Assembly: GCA_003427395.1 (NCBI GenBank)
Contig: BFEA01000163.1
Coordinates: 1,181,006 to 1,206,054 of the forward strand
Reading direction: 5' to 3'
DNA length: 25,049 nt
Origin: Chara braunii
Lineage: Eukaryota; Streptophyta; Charophyceae; Charales; Characeae
Shown here: piece after piece, positions 9,171-18,271 of the stretch
Layout of the letters: each line of letters begins with the position of its first letter
How positions within the stretch are numbered: position 1 is the first letter of the stretch
The notes under the pieces: generated by a model
Databases searched by the model: none
Seen by the model: the letters and a program-made list of their open reading frames with translations, nothing else
What the model was told of the DNA's origin: nothing
Position numbers and translations under genes: made by a program

Positions 9171-9640
9171 TCAGGGCTGTGTTTATTTGACTGTTTTCTG
9201 AAGGACCAGGCATTGTTTCCATGGTGAATGGCCTGGTTGTTGTGTTTATTTAGTTGTTTTCTGGGGAACCAGGCATTGTTTCCATGGTGAATGGCCTGGT
9301 TGCTCTAGTTAACTCTGGGGGTTTGCCTGATTGAGGGAGTTCAAGTTCTTGTTTATTCTGAGGGAGGATTTCTGGTCTAAGGCTAAGCATTGTTTCCATG
9401 GTGAATGGTTTAGCCTGAAAACCACACACATAAGTTAAACTGAGTATAAAGGGAAAATACTCTATATATATTTGCATGTGAACTGGCGATTGGGCATTGT
9501 TTCCATGGTGAATGGTCCAGCGTTAAGCCATATCATCAAGAAGAGAAAGGGAAAAATACGAAGTATAAATGAAAATAGGCTGGGCAAGCCGAAAATTGTT
9601 TCCATAGCGAATGGTCCAGTCCCTTGCCCATATTTGCTTT
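9157..9640 (+). repeat. hairpin repeat family with shared core
   Basis: Five hairpins share the core ATTGTTTCCATGGTGAAT, slightly changed in the last, and differ in their arms. Arms pair as CCAGGC/GCCTGG (9206-9236), AACCAGGC/GCCTGGTT (9265-9299), AGGCTAA/TTAGCCT (9380-9416), TGGGC/GTCCA (9491-9519, one G-T) and TGGGCAAG/CTTGCCCA (9581-9630). A partial core lies at 9159-9170. The first two units also repeat directly with a period of about 60. No reading frame is preserved. Confidence 0.85.
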
Positions 9641-10129
9641 CGTTTTCGAAAAGAAAGTCAGAGAAATACTAAATTTTGGATACGTTAAACAGTTCAGGGC
9701 GACTAGAGTGGTCTAGTCATGTGCCCAAAGAAGAGAAAAGTAGTTGTGCCTTCTGTTCGTGTATACTTGGTCAAGTCAGAACGCTCTATAAGTTTAGGTA
9801 TTCTGACTCTAGGCCTAGCTAAGTTGGGTGCGCTTTGTAAGTTCAGGCGGCCTGACCTTCGCCTTATGTAAGATGGGTATAAAGGGTTAAATCATTGAGA
9901 GATCATGAACTATTGTTTGCTCAGGTTGACTTGGGCTGGTGAGAGTACTTACCTTTGTGGTTTGGCCTGCATGTGACCGAGTGAGGTTACTACTTAGTCT
10001 GAGTTTCAGATTGATAGGTAGTTGCTTTAGTTGCTCGCCACGTGCTAGAGCCGTAGGAGTTAGTGTCAATTCCTGCATTTTCTGTAATAAATTTTTTTAC
10101 TTAGGTCAATTCTTGCATTTTCTGAGATC
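9641..10129. other. non-coding stretch between repeat arrays
   Basis: AT-leaning sequence with no convincing frame. The phrase beginning TAGGTCAATTCTTGCATTTT near 10102 echoes GTGTCAATTCCTGCATTTTC near 10063, so it may be a degenerate edge of the following array. Confidence 0.4.
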
Positions 10130-10860
10130 TTTTCTTATACTTGGCTTTGTATAAATCTTGACAAGCTACTTTCTCTATTGGAAGCGCTGCCGAATTTCTA
10201 CAAATCCAAGGAGTTAGTCAATTTTTGACTTGTCAAAGTTCAACTTGTCTTTTCTTTATAGCTGACCTAGTAAAAATCTGGAAAGTCTCCTTTTCTAAAG
10301 GGAGTGCTGCCCAAATTTTTGCTAAGTTTAAGGAGTTAGACAAAATTGGACTTTGAGAAGTCAAAGTTACTTTCAAATTTTGGACTTAGCCTTGTATAAA
10401 TTTTGGAATAGCACTTTTCGAAAGGGAGTGCTGCCGAAATTTTTACAAAATTAAGGAGTTAGATCAATTCTGTTTAAGTTGAACTCGAACTGTCTTTTGA
10501 GTTCGTATGTGGCTTAGTATAAATTTGGGAAGTCTCCCTTTCAAAAGAAAGTGCTGCCAAAATTCCTACTATTTCGGAGAGTTAGTCAGAATTTGACTCT
10601 CCAGAGTTAGAAATTATTTCTGCTTTCATATCTGACTTAGTATAAGTCTGGAAAGTCTCACTTTCCAAAGGGGGTGCTGCCCGAATTGCTACTATTTCAG
10701 GGAGTTAGACAGAACTTGGCCTTCCAGAGTTAGGAATTATTTCTGCTTTAATATCTGGACTTATATAAATTCTGGAAAAGGCATTTTTCCTACGGGAAGC
10801 GTTGCCGAAATTTTCTTAGTTTAAAAGAGATCGATTATGTTTTGACAGGTGGAGATTTCA
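10130..10860 (+). repeat. six tandem ~123-bp repeats
   Basis: The landmark (T/C)GCTGCC or GTTGCC recurs near 10187, 10307, 10431, 10554, 10677 and 10802, giving spacings of about 120-125 bp. A typical unit contains a TATAAAT-like box, TTTGGAA or TCTGGAAA, an inverted repeat (for example AGCACT/AGTGCT in unit 3), the CTGCC landmark, GGAGTTAG and a second inverted repeat. Units are diverged but aligned throughout. No coding frame runs through them. Confidence 0.85.
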
Positions 10861-11760
10861 ATAAGTCCACTCTGACTAAGGGAAGATCTTGCCATATTGT
10901 TTTAGAGATAGGCCTAGATATAGTTAGCTAGGATGATTTGGATAAGATCGCGGCATGGAGGTTGTCCTCCACTAGCTTATAGGTTCAGCTTGGGGCATTG
11001 ACCTGTCATGCCTTTTGATCGTTTGATTCAAGATCCGGACTAGATTCAGCTTGATCCCTTGAGGATCATTATCTGTTATCATTGATAATAGGTCGGTTGC
11101 CGATCCGTCGGTCTACGACTCAATTCCAACTCACCCTCCACACTCAACCTAAAAAGCTTTAGCCCTGGTGATTTCATTGTTTCGTTAAGGTCTCACCCGG
11201 ACTTTTATTGAATGGCCATTTAACAAAGGTACTGAGTATTTAATTAAGGTTGGCTGGACAGGAGGTTGGGGTTTGCATGGCTAAAGCGAGGGGTACGAGT
11301 GTTGAAGATAGTTGGGGTTGACTTCGTGTAGTGCGTGGGCTGTTGATTGACTCGTTGATGTGACTTGCAGGTATGTGCTATGAATCAGATTCTGGATTTG
11401 GTTGCCTGCGATCACATGTATACGTATGGCTGTGAGGGACCCCAATGAGATTGTGAGAAGTGGTCGTCACATACTTCCCCCTTCTACATATGTATATATG
11501 GATGTACCTGGGATGAATGTTTGCATGGGTTAAGGGGCCCGGTATAAAAAGCATACTCAGAAGTTAAGACTGAGAGGCCCAGGGAAGTCCCTTCCCTTTC
11601 TTTTGCTTTGCTTCTTGAGGATTTTTTTTTAGTCGGACGTTGGTCTTGGGCCGGGATTCAAGGTCCTTGTCCAGGACATCCCAAGCCCTAGGCTCTGCAG
11701 CGGAGGGATTTTCCCTCGCGCAGAGCCTATTTGTTTTACCCGTCGAGGCACCCCACCCGG
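10861..11760. other. non-coding region before the polypurine tract
   Basis: No frame of note and no recognisable domain on either strand. Mixed composition, with a T-rich run near 11620. The only landmark is the TATA-like box at 11540-11551. Confidence 0.4.
11540..11551 (+). promoter_or_regulatory. TATA-box-like sequence
   Basis: CCGGTATAAAAAGC is a strong match to a plant TATA box in a GC-rich setting, followed about 30 bases on by AAGTTAAGACTGAG as a possible start region. It could be an LTR promoter or chance; no transcript can be inferred. Confidence 0.35.
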
Positions 11761-11770
11761 AAGGAGGAAA
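11761..11770 (+). promoter_or_regulatory. candidate polypurine tract before TGTCG
   Basis: AAGGAGGAAA is followed directly by TGTCGCGAGG, a purine tract plus a TG-starting sequence as expected at a 3' LTR start. The TGTCG start mirrors the ...CGACA end of the putative 5' LTR tail at 6346. No longer similarity to 6130-6346 was found, so this is tentative. Confidence 0.35.
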
Positions 11771-13143
11771 TGTCGCGAGGGCCGAACGACATGCTCTTCA
11801 GTCATTCAATATCGTGTGGGGTAACCCCTCACAATATATTCCTTCAGCCATTCAATATCACGAGGCCGGAGCCGCGATTACCACGTATGGTTGGCATCAT
11901 TGGTTGGTATGAGACTGACCCGCAGTTGCGCGACTTTATATTAGAACCCCGCGCGCGACGTTTCGCCGCCCTGGCGCCTAAAGGTTATGGGATCAAAGGG
12001 ATTTGCACGTGTGCGCGACTGCTTAGGGATTGTTATAAGCCGCGGGCGCCGCGCGAAAGGGGGAGGGCACCCCAGGGTTATGATTTTTATTAGGCGGGGG
12101 AACCGTCGGCCTATTCCTTATCCTTTGCTTTTTAGAGATTTTTATGGTTGGACGTTGTAGTCCGTGGCAGCCGTCAAAGTCAAACCCCTTGACTTTCGCC
12201 CAAGCCCAGGGAGGACTTACCCCTAGGGCCGCGAGAGACGACTACCACCACACGTATAAACCTGTGTACCACCCACTCTGCATAAGGGTGCAGAAGAGGG
12301 TGTGTGGTCCTCAACCGCGCATGGCGGTTGTCCAACGTCGAGAGATTAACCCTCAAGGCGCGTGTCAGCCGACACTTGAGTGTCGAATGTGACCCTCGAG
12401 ATTAACGAGGACCGCATAAGTATGGGTACCACATGGTACGCCATCATTGCGACCGCTTGCGTGCGTTTGCATTGTGAGTCGATATGAGTTTGCCCTGCGT
12501 CCGCGCAGTTTTATACTAAGTCTCGTGCGCGACGCTTATCCGATTTCCGCATCAGAGAGTTATGGGCTGGCAACCGAGGGGCTCGGAGCGTTGTCGCGTT
12601 ATTTGGGTTGTGTCGTTTCCTGTGTGCGTGTGTGTGTGTTTTATATTTTTGTGTTCGTAATGTGGTGTGCGCGTGGTGTGTGGGATGCGTCCTAGTCGAC
12701 CGACGACGAGCCGCGCTTGGGACTTCAGCCCCCCATGATGCAGGTTCGTGTGCGGGTCCGATAGAGGCGTATTACCGCGCGTACCCCTTATGCTACAGCG
12801 AACGAGAAACGCCCTCGGCTGGTCCACATCTGCGATTGCAATTGATTAGCTTTCGTACTGTGGACTGGTAGCTCGGCGGGGATACGCCCACCGAAGGGAG
12901 GTGACAACTCCCGTAAGGTGTAGGTAAGTCGTGCCTCGCGTAGGCCCTATCCTGTCGTAGGGGCTCGCGAGAGGTATGGCTGGCGCACTCGGCCGGAGCG
13001 GCTTAAGGAAGTTCCACATGTATTATCTGCGACGAAGGATTTAAACCAACTCCTGCGTGACGCGACCGAGAGGGTCCCTCGCTGCCCTGATGCGGTGCCG
13101 GACCGATGCGCTCGACACCGAAGGCGTCGAGAGTGCACCCGTA
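11771..13143 (+). other. non-coding region, possible 3' LTR
   Basis: GC-richer sequence without a recognisable protein. A direct repeat, TTCAGYCATTCAATATC, occurs near 11797 and 11842. The right part holds perfect inverted repeats: GGGAG/CTCCC (12896-12912), CTCGCG/CGCGAG (12935-12971) and CTCGAC/GTCGAG (13111-13131). It may be the 3' LTR of the plus-strand gag element, but no matching terminus was located. Confidence 0.3.
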
Positions 13144-13754
13144 TCACTCTCGGCGGTGCTCACTTTCTCGGAAGGGATTTCCCCTTGGCTTTTGTGGGAC
13201 AGCCGGCGATTTCGTGTACGTCGCTGTTGCACCACAAACAATAATGGTGTTTCGTGCAGATCTTGTAGACGCCTTCCAAGAGACCGTAATGAAGCCAAGG
13301 TTCTTGAGTTGTTGTTCCGGCCTGAGGACTGAAGAGGTGTTTGTCTTCGATTTGCCGCGTCCTCGACCTTTGGTGGGGCGGCCACCATCTCGGGCGGCTG
13401 CTAATCTTTCTCCCTCGTCAGATGAAGCAGCCTCGTTCGAAGAGCCGCTCGACGTAGTTGCCGCGACCAGGGCCACTTTCGGCGGATGCTGATCTCTGCC
13501 TTGGCCTGCAGAAGATGAACAACCAGCATTGCGGGCTTCCGTATTCGTAACAATAATCTGCGAGGCTTTGTTAAATAACGACTCACTCGTGGTGAGCGTC
13601 TCCATGAATTGCATCAACGCATTCTCCAATGTCGGGCACGACGTTGTAATGAAGTAGTGTTTGACGCCGTAAAGGTGATCGGCGAGTCGGGCGTGGATGC
13701 CAAGCTTTGGTACTCGATGATCCAATCTGTGCTTGGCAAGACGTTCTGAAACTT
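13144..13754 (-). pseudogene. gag C-terminal fragment of a minus-strand element
   Basis: The minus frame encodes a Gag C-terminus: a helical segment (ERLAKHRLDHRVPKLG, then LADHLYGVKHYF and LENALMQFMETL), a Ser/Glu-rich and basic linker with KGRGRGKSK, then WKASTRSAR before a ruined zinc knuckle (VCGATATYTKSPAVP, with the expected Cys and His positions changed). The frame stops being Gag-like at about 13150, where it meets the hairpin-bearing DNA. At its upstream edge a pyrimidine tract ends in CAG (13757-13755), so the open frame beyond 13755 may be intron or leader rather than coding. The primer site at 14141-14152 lies on the same strand. Confidence 0.6.
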
Positions 13755-13987
13755 CTGATGGAATTAGTGCAAAAAAAAAATGAATTCCAAAATTAGGAAT
13801 TGTTTTCGGATTTATCAAGCAGCGAAATTTCAAAAATCACAAAAAAGGAAATAAAAAATTCCAGCTACTGCGGAATTTCGGATTTTACAAAAAACCGAAT
13901 TTGGGCCAAACAAGGAATTCTGAAAAAAGAAAAAAAAATCGAAATTTTGACAGGTAGGAAACGCGAATTGGAGTTAATTAGGTTAAC
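13755..13987 (-). other. AT-rich leader tract upstream of gag
   Basis: T-rich on the minus strand with interspersed TTCGG/CCGAAATT words, ending in TTTTTTTGCACTAATTCCAT then CAG before gag. It shares a phrase with the leader of the 20006 element (see findings). It could be part of a leader intron. Confidence 0.4.
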
Positions 13988-14026
13988 CTAATCAACTAAT
14001 CAATCAATCGATCAACCAATCAATCG

Positions 14027-14057
<31 letters not shown>

Positions 14058-14092
14058 GATCAATCAATAGATCAATCAATCAATCGATCGAT
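13988..14092. repeat. (AATC)n microsatellite
   Basis: Tetranucleotide AATC array with occasional GATC and TAGATC variants, lying between the primer site and the gag leader. Confidence 0.95.
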
Positions 14093-14140
14093 TGTCCCCA
14101 ACCGTGCTCAGGTCGGACATAGTCGTGATTCACTAGCGGG

Positions 14141-14152
14141 GCTCCAATACCA
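14141..14152 (-). promoter_or_regulatory. primer binding site, initiator-Met tRNA type
   Basis: The minus strand reads TGGTATTGGAGC, two differences from the canonical TGGTATCAGAGC complement of initiator tRNA-Met, and begins two bases after the LTR end at 14155. Its position just inside the LTR supports the call. Confidence 0.65.
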
Positions 14153-14154
14153 AC

Positions 14155-14602
14155 TGATACATGCTCAGTCGAGTGATGTATGGGGAGCGAAGGATCGACA
14201 AAGTGATGAAAACGACTCGAATGGACAAGGAAGTGTCAGCAAAGCATCAACTAGCAATATGCATCCAGATACATATGAAAATAGCACAATATAACAGAGC
14301 AGAAGACTCAAAGATATGACCCGACATGTCTGATACCGACACGACACCCCATCATACACCACACATGCAAGAGAGGGAGGAGGGACCGCATACATAGATG
14401 AAAGGTCCCTCCTTGATAACGCACATGTGGAGATACCAGAGACTAGGAGATGGGGGGGGAGAGGCGAAATCGATGATGGAGATGAGGGAGAAGACCAAGA
14501 TCGTGATAGCAAAGTCCAAAAATAGTCTCCTTGCCGAATGTCCAATCAATGCCTGCCACAAATGTCGAATCACATTCTGGGTCGATGTAACCTATGCCTG
14601 TA

Positions 14603-14637
<35 letters not shown>

Positions 14638-15400
14638 AGAAGAAGAAGAAGAAGAAGAAGAAGGAGGAGAGGAAAGGAGGAAGAAGGAGAGATGGAGGGC
14701 GAGAGCAAGTAGAAGAAGAAGATGTCGTCCTCCTCGCTATCTCACTTGCAGGTAACNGCCACCATGTACTAACTGTCACCTCGTGTCTCCTCTGTGCTGC
14801 AGGCCGCTGACGTGAAGACCAGCTATGATGCCCAGGTAAGATATCCACTGATGCAGGTATGGCCTTTGCCTCACTCCCTACCTACACCTCTACCTCTAGC
14901 GTAGCGCTGTCGTGCTGCTCCAGCAACGTGTCACCCAAGAAGTGAGCTACGCGAANTGTGTGTCTGCCCTGGCGTGGCCCANCTATAAGTAGCGCTGGGC
15001 CTCGCCGGTGTGCCTTTGTGTGCCTCTGGTCCTGGCCTCAAAACCGCCTGCCTAAGTCCCTACCAGACGTCNAGGCCCCCCTGCTGATGCAACAGGGAGC
15101 GTCTAATACCGGATGAAAATGGACCTGGCCCAACAGGGNNTGCCTACGTCTGTACCAGGCCAAAAACATGGCCTTGTCCGAACAGACCGAAAGTCTGTTC
15201 GGACGAACTGCAGGTCTGAAACGACGCCCGAACAGTCAAAAATATGACAGCAAATAAGTAAACAAGTTCATAAATAAATAAATAAATGTATGCTGCCTCA
15301 AATCGATACCTGCGGCCCTAAGGCCGGGAGTGCGGCCTGGGGGCCCTAGCAACCGTCGGGCCCCCAAAATGGGGCTCGTGTGCAGGCTCAGCATGCAATA
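14155..15400 (-). mobile_element. LTR shared by copy B pol and the 13144 gag fragment
   Basis: Co-linear with LTR A (99-1342). On the minus strand it follows a polypurine tract (15412-15401), ends ...GAGCATGTATCA and is followed by a primer site. It contains a CT run (14607-14634), a GAA run (14636-14664), several Ns (14757, 14956, 14982, 15072, 15139-15140) and hairpins, the clearest being GTCCGAACAGAC/GTCTGTTCGGAC at 15176-15204. The start does not show a clear TG, so the border is uncertain by a few bases. Confidence 0.7.
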
Positions 15401-15412
15401 CCCCCCCTCCTT
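15401..15412 (-). promoter_or_regulatory. polypurine tract of copy B
   Basis: The minus strand reads AAGGAGGGGGGG directly before the LTR, matching copy A. Confidence 0.6.
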
Positions 15413-15791
15413 ATGGAGTCAAGCCGGGTCGAGGGCCAAGCTGACGATCCGATGGTGGAACCTGGACGCGAGTACAGCGTGGGGCCGAAGGTGCCGGCTT
15501 GCCTTGCTGTTTGCGTTCGTAATGTTGAAGGACATCGGGGGTTGTGGCCTGAAGCTCCCCACGGGTCAACCAACGGTCAGCCTCATGGCTACAATAAGAG
15601 AAATGTACTGAGTACTCCGCCGGCTTGGTGTCGTAGCGCCGCTGCAAAATGATGTCGCCAAACTCTTGAAAACCGTCCCTGGAGGCTGGGTCTCGCGATT
15701 GTCGCCCGGGAAAGTCTTCGCATTCCGCCAAAACAAAAAGAGCCAAGTTTGAACAATTAAAGACCGGGTAGATGGGCAAGTGGGCGGGCAC
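15411..15791 (-). pseudogene. copy B chromodomain-like C-terminus of Pol
   Basis: A 126-codon open frame at the very end of pol. Residues about 44-94 fit the chromodomain pattern: FGDIILQRR, then AEYSVHFSY in place of the usual 'YLVKW' strand, ADRWLTRGEL with the conserved Trp, and PDVLQHYERK as the C-terminal helix. In chromoviruses this domain tethers integrase to modified histones. The first cage Trp is Phe here. The frame is separate from the integrase core because of frameshifts near 15990 and 15800. Identification is by pattern and position; similarity is weak. Confidence 0.55.
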
Positions 15792-15851
15792 CTGAATGAC
15801 AAATGATGGCCCTTCGGGTGAGGGTGTGTCACCAGCGGGGGCTACAATGCG

Positions 15852-16673
15852 TCAAGGGACGGCCTTGAGCAGCCGCCCGGCCCTATCCGTTTTGAAAGGA
15901 GCTTGTGAGAGATATCTTGTTTGAGGATGAATTCCGCGGTGGAGACCGAAACGAGGTCCCCGGCGCGGAACGGACAAGGAAAACGCTGACGATTGGCCTG
16001 ACGACTCATGCTTTGCTACGTCTTCCGACATCTGGTCGCGTGCCTTGACAATAAGCTCTTGCATCCGTCGAATGAAAATAACGTGGCGGTCGCTCTCGGT
16101 CGTCCGTGGGATGATCGTGTCCAACAACGATGTGACCGGCGAGCCATGCTCGAACTCAAAGGGCGACATCCCGATAGCCGGATGAATGGAGGAGTTGTAA
16201 GCCAACTCGACGCTTGGCAACCGCTCAACCCAATCCTTTTGGTGGGGACAAATCAAAGTGCGAAGAAGAACTTGTGCGGTTTGATGCGCCCTCTCTGTTT
16301 GGCCATCGGTTTGTGGGTGGCGCGCAGAACTCGGCTTGAGAGATCAGCCCCATCGTTTGATGAGCGCCAACCAGAAATCGGACGTGAACCAAGTGTCGTG
16401 GTCACAAACAATTTCCTTGGGGTAACCCTTGGTGCGAATCCAACCAGGGTAAAGAACCTCGGCCAACTCCAGTGCCTTGGCGTGATAGCGACCAGGCAAA
16501 AACATGGCGAACTTGGTGAGTCGATCGACCACCGTGAGAATCTCATCCACACCGGTCTTGTGCTTGGGGAACGGCCCGGTGATGTCCACAATCGATTCCG
16601 TCGTCCTAAGGAGAGTCGTAATGGTCGCAACTCGCGGAATGGACAATGATTGAGGGATTTGCAACACCGACAA
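15852..16673 (-). pseudogene. copy B integrase catalytic core
   Basis: One minus frame with a single TGA near 16333-16335 (KRWG-stop; copy A has Ser). It carries VDITGPFPKHKT (first Asp), VDRLTKFAMFLP, VCDHDTWF (second Asp; copy A has CDRDTQF) and QTDGQTERAHQ (Glu). It continues with LAYNSSIHPAIGMSPFEFEH and GSPVTSLLD, then a frameshift near 15990 destroys the C-terminal domain. The N-terminal zinc region lies in another frame at 16740-17018. Confidence 0.85.
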
Positions 16674-16739
16674 ACCTCACGGACTCGCAATAGCGTGTGA
16701 CGTCGCCGAGAAGTCCGGCCACCAAAAGCGCTCACGAAG

Positions 16740-17018
16740 TCAGCCAATCGTACGATTGTCTTCGAAGTATCCTGTGGCGGAAGCGTTGTGGAACTCGCCA
16801 AGAAGCCGTGTATGCAAGTCTGGATCACTCGACACACAAAAAAGATCCTTCCCCTGTGAGTGGAGTAGCAAATAGCCCTCTTGGATCCGATAATGCGATG
16901 CCGCCGGATTTGGAGAGGAGCAATTCGCGTACTTGTCGTGAAACTCGGGGTTGACTTGGTAGCCGAGGATGAAGTTGTCCCGCAAGTCGTCGTCAACCTC
17001 GAACGTCCAGTGGACCAT
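16740..17018 (-). pseudogene. copy B RNase H-integrase connection and zinc-binding start
   Basis: The minus frame encodes VHWTFEVDDDLRD, YRIQEGYLLLHSQGKDLFCV and DLHTRLLGEFHNASATGYF, the integrase N-terminal region. As in copy A, the second zinc His is Tyr (codon at 16767-16769). The frame is lost before the CxxC pair, which lies downstream in a different frame. Confidence 0.75.
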
Positions 17019-17029
17019 GGTACAAAGGT

Positions 17030-17324
17030 GCAGCGTCGTGAAAGGGCGTCTGCAAAACGGTTTGACTTTCCTAGAATGTGATCGGGAAAGAAGTTAAACT
17101 GGTCAATGAAAGTCATCCAACGGGCGATGGTACTATTCACCGTGTCTTTTTTGGGTCTTGTAAAAGACCAAAGGATTATTGTTCGTTACCCATCGGAATT
17201 GACTTCGACAGAAGAGAAAGTGCCGCCACCGCTTAAGCGCGTGTACGAAGGCCAATAACTCCTTCCGTACATCGTCAATTGAGTGCACAATGGGCACCTT
17301 CTTACTAAAGTACTCGATCGGGTG
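17030..17324 (-). pseudogene. copy B RNase H C-terminal half
   Basis: After the TAG at 17325-17327 the frame continues HPIEYFSKKVP, DDVRKELLAFVHALKRW and TNNNPLVFYKTQ. A frameshift follows near 17150, then FFPDHILGKSNRFADALSRR. No insertion is present: TTAA at about 17232-17235 is the empty target of the copy A transposon. Confidence 0.75.
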
Positions 17325-17822
17325 CTAGTCCATGCCATCGTGTTGCTCGAGGACGACACCAATGCTATAGTCGGACGCATCGGTAGTGACAAGCGTCGGC
17401 AAAAGTGGGTCGTAGATGCGTAAAACCTTCGCGGATAGCAAGGCGGCTTTAAGGGCCGAAAAGGAAGCCCGTGCATCATCGCCGAAGTCGAACGGCCGAT
17501 CCTTGCATTGGAGCGTGGTCAAATTGGCCGCGATCTTCGAATAGCCTTGGATAAAACGTTGATAGTAGCCGGCGAGGCCGAGAAACGAACGAACTTCCGT
17601 GACATTCTTCGGTTTGGGCCAGTCTTGGACGACTGGAATCTTATCGGATAGGTGTGACAAAATAGCCCAAGTATTCCAACTCTCGGCGTACGAATGCGCA
17701 CTTGTCGTGGCTGGCTTTGTACTTGAAGCAACGGAGTGTCTCCAACACACGCCGAAGGTGCTCGAGATGATCCTGCAAGGTCCGGCTATAGACGAGAATA
17801 TCGTCCAAGTAGACCAGCACAA
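17325..17822 (-). pseudogene. copy B RT thumb and RNase H N-terminal half
   Basis: Residues about 65-110 are the RT thumb and connection ([20 protein letters not shown], then AGYYQRFI), followed by [15 protein letters not shown] and [16 protein letters not shown] with the catalytic Asp of RNase H. It ends at a TAG exactly where copy A also has one. The upstream part of this frame is out of phase with the RT palm, which is in the 17641-17931 fragment. Confidence 0.8.
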
Positions 17823-17931
17823 ACCGGTCCAGCATCGCGTGAAACTCGTTGGTCATTGCCGCTTGAAAGGTCGCTCGGGCATTGGTGAGGCCAAAAGGCA
17901 TGACAACCCGCTCAAAGTGTCCGTACCGCAT
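17641..17931 (-). pseudogene. copy B RT palm with catalytic YLDD box
   Basis: Encodes [31 protein letters not shown] and [22 protein letters not shown], the intact active-site loop of a Ty3/gypsy RT. It is cut from the upstream RT part by a 1-base loss near 17934 (a stop replaces the Lys/Asn before MRYGHF). It then shifts out of frame after LEYLGYFV. Confidence 0.9.
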
Positions 17932-17932
17932 G

Positions 17933-18271
17933 TTAAAATGCGGATTTATAACGATCTCGAGGGCCTATCGAAATCTGATTATAGACCGACTTCAAATCCA
18001 ATTGCGAAAAATATTTTGCGCCGCCCAAACGCTCAAGAAGATCGCCGATACGAGGAAGAGGCCCCACATTCTTGACACTTTGCACATTGAGCTTGCGATA
18101 GTCAATGCACAAGCGAAGAACCTTGTTCTTCTCCCTTACGAAGAGAACCGGCGCACCATATGGTGAGCTACTAGTCCGGATCCACCCCTTTTCCAACAAG
18201 TCATTGAGTTGCATGTGGAGAACCGCGAGCTCTTCCTTCCTAATGTGATAGATGCATCCTTTCGGAGACAC
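17933..18271 (-). pseudogene. copy B RT fingers/palm N-terminal part
   Basis: Encodes LLEKGWIRTSSSPYGAPVLFV, the CIDYRKLN strand and YFSQLDLKSVYNQI, which carries the first catalytic Asp; the usual SGYHQ is SVYNQ. It ends at YKSAF-stop, one base short of joining the palm fragment. Confidence 0.9.

Noticed and set aside
11640-12392. Overlapping plus-strand frames of 80-120 codons
   Set aside because: No domain, no codon-use contrast and no conserved repeat; more likely LTR or intergenic DNA.
12896-13151. Inverted repeats as a possible tRNA or small RNA gene
   Set aside because: Stems do not form a cloverleaf, there is no T-loop or anticodon arm, and the arrangement resembles the LTR hairpin chains.
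13057-13492. Plus-strand frames antisense to the gag fragment
   Set aside because: The Gag-like helices and basic linker are on the minus strand; these are antisense shadows.
13988-14092. AATC array as a possible regulatory or CRISPR-like array
   Set aside because: It is a plain tetranucleotide microsatellite with no spacers.
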